Positions 1-4,806 of a stretch of DNA of 7,730 nucleotides are shown here, in pieces; the first letter of the stretch is position 1; the number at the start of each line of letters is the position of its first letter. The DNA is from Candidatus Borrarchaeota archaeon (lineage in GTDB: Archaea; Asgardarchaeota; Sifarchaeia; Borrarchaeales; Borrarchaeaceae), in contig JAEORY010000175.1 in the NCBI GenBank assembly GCA_016840645.1, positions 1 through 7,730 of the forward strand. Reading direction: 5' to 3'. The position numbers and the translations under genes were made by a program. The notes beneath the pieces were generated by a model that made no database searches, was not told the origin of the DNA, and worked only from the letters and a program-made list of their open reading frames with translations.

Positions 1-173
1 ACGCTACTAAGAAATTTCTCATCAACTGAACACTCTGAGCCCAGCCATACATAGATTTTTCCAATTTCACCAGTATCAACAGGATAACAATCTCCGTTCG
101 TAAAAGTCCCGTCAAAATCTGATAATTCTATTAAATCGCCTTTTTCTGCGCGAAATACTTTGATTTCACTCAC
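1..173 (-). CDS. Gelsolin-like domain protein, N-terminal part (runs off the window)
   Basis: The frame is open from a GTG at 173 to the window edge (57 full codons) and starts MSEIKVFRAEKGDLIEL. Residues 24-30 (FTNGDCY) and 40-52 (IYVWLGSECSVDE) match the first two strands and helix start of a gelsolin repeat; human gelsolin domain 1 has FTGDAYV and YWLGNECSQDE. D28 and E52 line up with the acidic residues of the conserved type II calcium site in that family. The GTG start is fixed by a strong Shine-Dalgarno sequence, GAGGAGG (182-188 on this strand), 8 bases upstream. That sequence overlaps the stop codon of the preceding reading frame, so translational coupling is likely. Known members bind actin and sever or cap filaments; Asgard archaea encode such proteins beside their own actins. 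Whether one or several repeats follow cannot be seen. The family call is fairly secure; actin binding is inferred. Confidence 0.72.
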   Translation of the reverse strand, partial: MSEIKVFRAEKGDLIELSDFDGTFTNGDCYPVDTGEIGKIYVWLGSECSVDEKFLSS

Positions 174-181
174 GTATTTGT

Positions 182-188
182 CCTCCTC
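182..188 (-). promoter_or_regulatory. Shine-Dalgarno site of the gelsolin-like gene
   Basis: GAGGAGG on the minus strand, 8 bases before the GTG at 173. It decides the non-ATG start and overlaps the TGA (187-189) of the upstream reading frame, which marks the two as an operon. Confidence 0.7.
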
Positions 189-318
189 ATATTAAGGCGA
201 TCAACCAAACTTTACAGTTATAGCCTGTTCCAGATGTTTGGATTGACCGTGTATATTCGTTATAAGAAATTCCGACACACTCTTTAATAAATGCTATGAC
301 AAGCTTTGGATCGTCTGT
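187..318 (-). pseudogene. 3' remnant of an unidentified gene cut off by the IS element
   Basis: After the inferred right end of the IS element the minus strand stays open for 43 codons to a TGA at 187-189. It begins TDDPKLVIAFIKECVGISYN and ends GYNCKVWLIALI. The stop overlaps the Shine-Dalgarno of the gelsolin-like gene, as expected for the first gene of a two-gene operon. No start codon with a ribosome binding site exists inside the fragment, and on the far side of the IS only about 30 bases separate the element from the end of the EamA gene. So either the 5' part was deleted, or the original gene was very short with a weak start. The peptide matches no family I recognise; a helix followed by a final beta strand is plausible. 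Reading it as coding rests on the open frame and the operon-like junction only. Confidence 0.45.
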
Positions 319-440
319 GTGAACTACCCCACCCTGACGGATGGGGCTTCCTGCGAGTCCTCCGAACCATATCCGAATTTCGGACTGGGTACTCTCGTTT
401 TACCTTTGGCTGTGTATCGCAGATTATCAAGAAATTCTTG
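319..440 (-). ncRNA. Predicted omega RNA (reRNA) region at the tnpB 3' end
   Basis: In IS200/IS605 elements the guide RNA of TnpB comes from the 3' end of tnpB plus the right end, and its guide is the flanking DNA. This stretch contains a 6-bp inverted repeat (TCCGAA/TTCGGA, 372-384), a longer-range pairing AGTCC/GGACT in the tnpB tail, and the right-end hairpin. The guide would be the flank starting ACAGACGATCC (318 downward). The upstream boundary is a guess; only the family rule and the foldable sequence support it. Confidence 0.4.
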
Positions 441-1607
441 ATAGCCCGTCCACTTGGCATTTTGTGATAGGTAACGTTTCATGAGCACCACACAACTATT
501 TTTATCCCTAGTTATCACGTTACCACAATCACAATTCATAATTCGCTTCCAAATCGGCATATCATGGAGTTTTCCACAGACATAACACTCTTTGGAGGTA
601 TTTCGTTCGTCAAATTCTATTGTTCTTTTACCTACTCTCTTAGCTTTATAGGTTAGAAAATGTACGAACCTTCCCAATGATCCAGTATTTTGGGTAGCTC
701 TATTCAGACCTTTTCTCATGTTCTGTGGTATTTTAGTTGATTGTGCCATACTTTTAACTTTAAGATCGCCCACAATGATGGTGTGTGCTTTGGTATTTTC
801 CACTAACTTCTTGCTGAGTTTATGCTGGAAATCCTTTGTTTGATCTGCGCATTTCTTCTGATAGGTTTTCACAATTCTATCAAAATGTTTCCATCTATTA
901 CTGCATTTTATGCACGTATCTCGTCTTGCTTGCAGTTTTATGATTCTCGGATGCCAATACTTATCTGGTCGCTTATTTTTCACCACTAAGAACTTCCCAG
1001 CAGTATTTACAGCGCTTACTATGTTAGTGATACCGAGGTCTATCGCTTGATACCGACCGTTATCAATATAGGGGGGGTCTTCAACCTCATAGGTTATCGA
1101 GACAAAATACCTCTCATCTTTGTTGAAAATTGAGACTTGTTTGATGCATGTATCTTCAATGAACGAGAACTTTTCTGGAACTATAAACTCCAAAGGAATA
1201 TCATTATAAAAATGAGATACGGACACTTTCCTGTTTTCAACTTTGAACCCCGATTGATTGTAAACCATTGTGGTAAAGTAATGTTTACCCTTGAACTTGG
1301 GCAGTTGTGCGTCTTTATACCCATTTTTCCGAAGAGCAAAGAATGATTTATAATCAGCGTTAAGCGTTCTTAGAACGTATTGCAATACTTTAGAATAAAC
1401 CCATTTATACTCTGGGTATTGTTCCTTGATTGTTGGTAGATCGTTTTGTTGCTTGCGATAGGTCACTCCCTTGACACCATTTTTATAAGCATTTCTTCTT
1501 TCAGCAAGCGCGAAATTATAGATAAGTCTACATTTCTCTGAGAGTACCCTAAGTACCTCTTCTTGTTCTAGTGTGGGAACAATCCTAATCTGTTGTGTTA
1601 GTTGCAT
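324..1607 (-). CDS. tnpB: TnpB RNA-guided nuclease with rearranged RuvC site
   Basis: This is an IS200/IS605 OrfB, an RNA-guided DNA nuclease related to Cas12 and Fanzor. I chose the ATG at 1607 (MQLTQQIRIVPT, a typical TnpB opening, with AGGGG 8 bases upstream), giving 427 aa; an ATG at 1631 adds eight residues with no good ribosome site. Numbering from that longer start: the N-terminal recognition part spans about 10-190, RuvC-I has D198 (AIDLG), RuvC-II reads IIVGDLKV with G288 where the catalytic Glu normally lies, the zinc ribbon is C349/C352 and C367/C369 (NCDCG), and RuvC-III has D376 (TRDKNS). E342 in FDERNTSKEC is a good candidate for a relocated catalytic Glu. The gene overlaps tnpA by 23 bases. 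Its stop lies in the right-end region, so the last codons overlap the hairpin and probably the guide RNA. It is not evidently dead: two Asp, the alternative Glu and the zinc ligands are intact. Confidence 0.93.
   Translation of the reverse strand: MQLTQQIRIVPTLEQEEVLRVLSEKCRLIYNFALAERRNAYKNGVKGVTYRKQQNDLPTIKEQYPEYKWVYSKVLQYVLRTLNADYKSFFALRKNGYKDAQLPKFKGKHYFTTMVYNQSGFKVENRKVSVSHFYNDIPLEFIVPEKFSFIEDTCIKQVSIFNKDERYFVSITYEVEDPPYIDNGRYQAIDLGITNIVSAVNTAGKFLVVKNKRPDKYWHPRIIKLQARRDTCIKCSNRWKHFDRIVKTYQKKCADQTKDFQHKLSKKLVENTKAHTIIVGDLKVKSMAQSTKIPQNMRKGLNRATQNTGSLGRFVHFLTYKAKRVGKRTIEFDERNTSKECYVCGKLHDMPIWKRIMNCDCGNVITRDKNSCVVLMKRYLSQNAKWTGYQEFLDNLRYTAKGKTRVPSPKFGYGSEDSQEAPSVRVG
327..346 (-). repeat. IS right-end hairpin
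   Basis: On the minus strand CCCCATCC, loop GTCA, GGGTGGGG: an 8-bp stem with one T-G wobble. Preceded by CAGGAAG and followed by TAGTTCAC, a layout usual for IS200/IS605 right ends. It is the TnpA recognition structure and overlaps the tnpB stop codon. Confidence 0.8.
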
Positions 1608-2013
1608 TATCGATCCCCTGATGTTCAACATATTTCTTCAATAGTTCAAAAGTTACCTGTCCTGTGGTAGCTAAAAAATATGATCTTGACCAGAATGCTC
1701 CTTTCCAGAGTTTTTCTTTAACTGCTGGAAAATTACGTTGTATTTCTCGGGATGTGATAGTTTTTAAGGTGTTCATATATTTTGGAATGTCTAAAGTGGG
1801 TTTACTTTTGAAAATCATGTGAAAATGATCTTTATCACATTCTATATTGAGCACGCCCACCTCAAACGTTTCGCTTATTTCATATACCTTTTGTTTGAGC
1901 AAGTCTACAATCTCTTTGCTATCTAATGCATTTCGTCTATATTTGACGCACTGAACAAGATGATATTGTAGCGCATATACCGAATGTGATGACTTATCTA
2001 GCTTATTCCGCAT
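1585..2013 (-). CDS. tnpA: IS200/IS605 transposase TnpA (Y1 HUH)
   Basis: The protein has 142 aa, the normal size for single-domain Y1 transposases. These are dimers that cut and rejoin single-stranded element ends through a 5' phosphotyrosine. The metal-binding HUH motif is H63-F-H65 in KDHFHMIF, and the catalytic tyrosine with its helper Gln is Y128/Q132 in KKYVEHQ, spaced as in IS608 TnpA. The N-terminal strand YALQYHLVQCVKYRR is also typical. The ATG at 2013 has no Shine-Dalgarno but lies about 26 bases from the centre of a TATA element (2036-2043), which fits a leaderless transcript. It is the first gene of the element, and tnpB starts inside its end. All key residues are present, so activity is likely. 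Confidence 0.95.
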   Translation of the reverse strand: MRNKLDKSSHSVYALQYHLVQCVKYRRNALDSKEIVDLLKQKVYEISETFEVGVLNIECDKDHFHMIFKSKPTLDIPKYMNTLKTITSREIQRNFPAVKEKLWKGAFWSRSYFLATTGQVTFELLKKYVEHQGIDNATNTTD

Positions 2014-2035
2014 AGTTACAAATATTTTCTTATAA

Positions 2036-2043
2036 CTATAAAA
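2036..2043 (-). promoter_or_regulatory. Archaeal TATA element of tnpA
   Basis: Minus-strand TTTTATAG preceded by AAAATCC. The centre-to-ATG distance of about 26 bases would place the transcription start at the tnpA start codon (leaderless mRNA). Confidence 0.5.
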
Positions 2044-2063
2044 GGATTTTGGCTCTCATCCCC

Positions 2064-2082
2064 CCCCACCTTTCGGAAGGGG
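2064..2082 (-). repeat. IS left-end hairpin
   Basis: On the minus strand CCCCTTCC, loop GAAA, GGTGGGG: CC/GG and CCCC/GGGG pairs around a small T-rich internal bulge. A short palindrome GGGAAGTCCC lies on its outer side. Position and form match an IS200/IS605 left-end recognition hairpin; it resembles the right-end hairpin in sequence. Confidence 0.7.
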
Positions 2083-2128
2083 ACTTCCCGCCAATTCAGT
2101 TAAAAGTAGCAAAAACCAATATTCAAAC

Positions 2129-3040
2129 TCACTGACGTTCCACAAAATAGACGCCCAATATTATTAGGATAGCACCTACGACTGTAAAATATGTAATGAT
2201 TTCTCCAATGATGAAAAAAGCAAGGATCGGCACAAAGATTGGCAAGAGAAGGAAAAAAACACTAACGCGGGAAGCCTCTTCAGTTCTTTTCAAGCATGTA
2301 AAAAACAATAAGGTGGCAATTGAGTTTGCAATGCCTAGATAAAGAATGCAAGACCAAGAAATCATTGATGCCGCTAAAACCAAGCCTACGTCTTCTATTG
2401 AAAAACTCAGCACAGCAAGCATAGGTGCACCAATAGCAAAACTTAAACCTGTTACGAGAGCTGGTTCGAATCTATCAGTTACCGTTTTACCAATTACACT
2501 GAAAACGGCCCAGCATATAGCAGAAGCTATGATTAAGAAATTTCCTAGAAGTCTAGCCGATGTCAGAGCACCGAAAAACAAATCGCCCTGTGTTAAAATC
2601 AGGATCACTCCCAAGAATGCGGTACAGAAGCCAACGGATTTAAAAAAAGTAGATTTCTCATTCAAAAAGAGAATAGATAAGATTGCAATAAATACGGCAT
2701 CGAGATTTATTAATACCCCTCCATCTGTTGCAGTTGTGAGAGTAAGAGCACTAAAAGTTAACACATAACATAAGAATACCCCCACAAAGCCTAAGATAAG
2801 AAATATACCCCAATCTCTTTTCTCAAAAGTTTTTATAGCAGAAAATTGCCTTGTCGCGCCAATAAATACCATCATTAGACACGTAGCTATCGTAAACCTC
2901 AAGGTAGCAAAGATAATTGGTGGCAGTTCATTAAGCCCAATTTTGATAACAACCCAGCCTAGAGAATAGATCCAAACAGCAGCCATCATCATCGTGAAAG
3001 TCAGCCTGTCTATCCCTGAAACGTGTGAAATCGCAGTCAA
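2129..3040 (-). CDS. EamA/DMT-superfamily transporter
   Basis: A 303-aa integral membrane protein with about ten hydrophobic segments in two similar halves (roughly residues 17-150 and 165-300), the standard layout and length of EamA (DUF6) permeases in the drug/metabolite transporter superfamily. The first half has the family signature of a Trp-rich first helix, VVIKIGL, then PPIIFATLRFTIA; the first half ends with LNEKSTFFKSVGFCTAFLGVILI and the second with VGAILIILGVYFVE. Known members export amino acids, metabolites or nucleotide precursors; the substrate cannot be told here. The start is uncertain: the longest frame begins with TTG at 3040, whereas ATG at 2992 (MMMAAVWIYSLGW) starts right at the first helix. 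It is divergent from the LarA-family gene and ends about 30 bases before the IS element. Confidence 0.9.
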   Translation of the reverse strand: MTAISHVSGIDRLTFTMMMAAVWIYSLGWVVIKIGLNELPPIIFATLRFTIATCLMMVFIGATRQFSAIKTFEKRDWGIFLILGFVGVFLCYVLTFSALTLTTATDGGVLINLDAVFIAILSILFLNEKSTFFKSVGFCTAFLGVILILTQGDLFFGALTSARLLGNFLIIASAICWAVFSVIGKTVTDRFEPALVTGLSFAIGAPMLAVLSFSIEDVGLVLAASMISWSCILYLGIANSIATLLFFTCLKRTEEASRVSVFFLLLPIFVPILAFFIIGEIITYFTVVGAILIILGVYFVERQ

Positions 3041-3084
3041 CCCCTAAAGCATTCCTTGAATACTTGCTTTGCTCAAATATCAGG

Positions 3085-3092
3085 TTTAAAAA
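3085..3092 (-). promoter_or_regulatory. Possible TATA element of the EamA gene
   Basis: Minus-strand TTTTTAAA about 48 bases upstream of the TTG at 3040, so transcription would start near 3062 and leave a short leader. The sequence is a common archaeal TATA variant, but in A/T-rich DNA the call is weak. Confidence 0.35.
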
Positions 3093-3163
3093 CCTCAAAG
3101 ATTGCAGTTATTAATGTTTTGAATTAAACCCTAAATTCTCGACTCAATTATGTATTAACTAAA

Positions 3164-3171
3164 AACTTTAA
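3164..3171 (+). promoter_or_regulatory. Possible promoter of the LarA-family gene
   Basis: AAAAACTTTAATA resembles a BRE plus TATA box; a start about 25 bases downstream would lie just before the Shine-Dalgarno AGGGG (3196-3200). The 167-base divergent interval 3041-3207 holds nothing else I can support. Confidence 0.35.
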
Positions 3172-3207
3172 TAGAGGACTGTTGCAGTTTATCAAAGGGG
3201 ATTAGTC

Positions 3208-4452
3208 TTGAAGGTTAGCGTACCGTATGGACATGAACAACTCTTGCTTGACCTACCAGATACTGCAAATGTTGATGTTTTAGAAACTGAAGGAACACGA
3301 CAGCCTCTCTCCGAGCAAGAGGTTGATACTATATTGAGTAGGCCTATAGGCCAACAAAAATTAGAAGAATTGGGCGATAAGGGCGATCAAATCGTAATTA
3401 TAGCCTGTGACAAGGCACGACCTACTCCAAACGAACTTCTTATAGATTTTATCATATCACGATTATCTCAGGTCCCTATTCCTGATAAGAATATAAGTAT
3501 TGTCTTCGCTCTGGGAACTCACCCGCAGATGAATGAAAAGGAAATGCTTGCATTAATTGGAAAGTATTATGATCGGTTTCAAATTTATCAACATGAAGTC
3601 GATACAAATACAACTATCTTAGGAAAAACGAAACGAGGTACTGAGGTAAATATAAACAACAGGGTCTTAGAAGCAGATATAAAAATTGGTTTGGCCGATG
3701 TAGCGCCGCATCCCTGGGCAGGATATGGAGGAGGAGCAAAAGTGATCTTGCCAGGTGTCTCAAATAGGCATTCCATCAATCATAATCATCAGATGATGAC
3801 TCTTCCTAATGTGAAGTTTTTAGGCGTTACGAAGGGAAATCCAATTCGCGAAGACATGAACGAGGCTGCACAAATAGCAGGCTTGGATTATATCGTCAAC
3901 GCTATCCTTGGAAAAAATCTGGAAACCCTAGGCTTAGTCGCAGGTGATCCGATCAAGGCTTTTGATGCAGGAGTAGAAATCGCCAAAACTGTTTATGAAA
4001 GACCTATTCAAGAAGAATACGATGTTGTAATTGCGACTTCATTCCCAATGGATCTTAATTTTTATCAGGGTTCAAAAGGTTTCGATAATGCAAGAGTAGC
4101 TGTCAGACCAGGAGGAAAAATTATCCTGTTTACACCAAGCTATGAGGGCGTTGGAAGAGAAGATTTTGCCTACTATTCGACACTCGGTAAAGCGGAACTA
4201 AAAGAAATTTTACTTAGCGGAACTGCTCGTGATCTTATCGAAGTTTTAGTTGCTTATGATGACATAAACCGCACAAGAGAAAAGGCGGATATTCATATTG
4301 TTTCGAAAGGTCTGAAAAGAGAAACAGTTGAATCATGGCGTATGGCGTATCATGATTCACCAAAAGAGGCAATTCGAAAAGTCATTGAGCCAGGTGATTC
4401 CGTGTTAGTTCTGCCTGAAGGTGCATTTACACTACCAGTTTTAAAAGAATAA
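3208..4452 (+). CDS. larA: LarA-family nickel-pincer racemase/epimerase
   Basis: A 414-aa LarA-like protein (DUF2088 N-terminal domain plus C-terminal domain), close to the usual 420-430 aa. LarA enzymes use the nickel-pincer nucleotide cofactor to racemise or epimerise 2-hydroxyacids such as lactate by hydride transfer. Residues matching the Lactiplantibacillus enzyme are visible: D68/R71 in ACDKARPTP, H105 in ALGTHPQMNE, H168 (APHPWAGYGGG), K178 (cofactor lysine) in GGAKVILPG, and H192/H194 (NHNH). The first motif has Ala where many members have Thr (DxTRP). The TTG start is set by AGGGG seven bases upstream; no earlier ATG fits. No larB, larC or larE cofactor genes lie in the window, so they must be elsewhere. 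Family membership is secure. The substrate is not: relatives act on malate, phenyllactate and sugar acids. Confidence 0.87.
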   Translation: MKVSVPYGHEQLLLDLPDTANVDVLETEGTRQPLSEQEVDTILSRPIGQQKLEELGDKGDQIVIIACDKARPTPNELLIDFIISRLSQVPIPDKNISIVFALGTHPQMNEKEMLALIGKYYDRFQIYQHEVDTNTTILGKTKRGTEVNINNRVLEADIKIGLADVAPHPWAGYGGGAKVILPGVSNRHSINHNHQMMTLPNVKFLGVTKGNPIREDMNEAAQIAGLDYIVNAILGKNLETLGLVAGDPIKAFDAGVEIAKTVYERPIQEEYDVVIATSFPMDLNFYQGSKGFDNARVAVRPGGKIILFTPSYEGVGREDFAYYSTLGKAELKEILLSGTARDLIEVLVAYDDINRTREKADIHIVSKGLKRETVESWRMAYHDSPKEAIRKVIEPGDSVLVLPEGAFTLPVLKE

Positions 4453-4500
4453 TGCTTTACATTCATTTAGAAAAATAAAGCCGTACAAGGGCATAGGACC

Positions 4501-4526
4501 AAAATAAATCAATTTATTTTTGTTTT
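4501..4526 (+). terminator. Probable terminator after the LarA-family gene
   Basis: AAAATAAA, loop TCAA, TTTATTTT is a perfect 8-bp stem made only of A/T pairs, continued by TTGTTTT. It lies 48 bases past the stop codon. The weak stem plus T-run suits archaeal termination, which relies mainly on the T-tract. Confidence 0.5.
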
Positions 4527-4546
4527 CATTAATTTAAATAAGCAAG

Positions 4547-4622
4547 AACCCCATCAATTGCTAAATATTAAATACTATGAGGTTGCAATAACGTAAACTC
4601 CATAAAACAATCAGATGGGGTT
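4547..4622. repeat. 9-bp inverted repeat pair bounding a 76-base segment
   Basis: AACCCCATC at 4547-4555 and GATGGGGTT at 4614-4622 are perfect reverse complements. After a small internal loop, ATTG (4557-4560) pairs with CAAT (4608-4611), leaving a 47-base A/T-rich centre with no coding. It abuts the right end of the decayed IS fragment. It could be a hairpin, the footprint of another small element, or the flank that received the fragment. Confidence 0.5.
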
Positions 4623-4624
4623 TA

Positions 4625-4748
4625 ATGAGTGAGCTACCTCGCGCTAAAGCTTTGAGGCTTCCTGCTTCTACGACAGACTCGATCCCCTTGCGGGTTACGG
4701 AGGTCTTATCTCCACAGGCGTAAATTCCCTACGCCCCGTAGGTACTCA
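4625..4748 (-). pseudogene. Decayed 3' end of a second IS200/IS605 element (tnpB tail, RNA scaffold, right end)
   Basis: Read on the minus strand, a frame gives GRREFTPVEIRPP, like the C-terminal tail of many TnpB proteins (EFTPVEI, then a tail ending EAGS), but it is broken by TAA and TAG before KQEAS. It is followed by CAGGAAGCC, a damaged hairpin (CCTCAAAGCTTTAGCGCGAGG) and GGTAGCTCAC, the same order as in the intact element (CAGGAAGCC, hairpin, GGTAGTTCAC). The tail differs from that of the intact TnpB, so this is another subfamily. No RuvC or zinc-ribbon part remains. Compact hairpins are kept: GGCGTA/TACGCC, GGAG/CTCC and CCTACG/CGTAGG. The fragment could be debris, or a stand-alone guide-RNA-like locus. 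Recognition of the TnpB tail is from memory of the family. Confidence 0.6.
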
Positions 4749-4762
4749 TAGGCTCAACCATC

Positions 4763-4777
4763 AACAAACTATATAAA
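4763..4777 (+). promoter_or_regulatory. BRE/TATA element upstream of the alpha/beta hydrolase
   Basis: CAACAAACTATATAAA is a good archaeal BRE plus TATA box. The expected start about 25 bases downstream (near 4798) leaves a leader of roughly 9 bases before the ATG at 4807. Read in reverse, TTTATATAG is also a consensus TATA box pointing into the decayed IS fragment. Confidence 0.6.
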
Positions 4778-4806
4778 CTCAACGCAATTTTTAGGACGCT
4801 GAAGCT

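Larger units (their letters stand above)
319..2098 (-). mobile_element. Complete IS200/IS605-family insertion sequence (tnpA + tnpB)
   Basis: The element is transcribed leftward: left end near 2098, tnpA, overlapping tnpB, right end near 319. Both ends have an imperfect hairpin rather than terminal inverted repeats (2064-2082 and 327-346), as single-strand 'peel-and-paste' transposons do. On the minus strand the sequence before the left end is TTAAC and the right end finishes TTCAC; I take these as the paired cleavage sites, which sets the boundaries, but they could be off by a few bases. No target duplication is expected for this family and none is seen. Both genes are intact, so the copy may be young. 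It sits between the EamA gene and the gelsolin operon and probably truncated the first gene of the latter. Confidence 0.85.

Noticed and set aside
1137..1346. Plus-strand open frame inside tnpB
   Set aside because: No ribosome site or family resemblance; it is antisense to a well-supported gene.
324..1607. TnpB as a nuclease-dead TldR-like repressor
   Set aside because: Only one RuvC residue is changed, a substitute Glu is present, RuvC-I and RuvC-III Asp and the zinc ligands are intact, and the gene still sits in a complete transposon with tnpA.
2346..2768. 140-codon plus-strand frame inside the EamA gene
   Set aside because: It is antisense to clear transmembrane coding sequence, and its Lys/Thr-rich composition is the mirror of hydrophobic codons.
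4625..4745. A riboswitch or short plus-strand ORF (ATG at 4625, 33 codons) before the hydrolase gene
   Set aside because: Read on the other strand the same bases give a TnpB tail (EFTPVEI) and an IS200/IS605 right end, which explains the hairpins and the open plus frame better.
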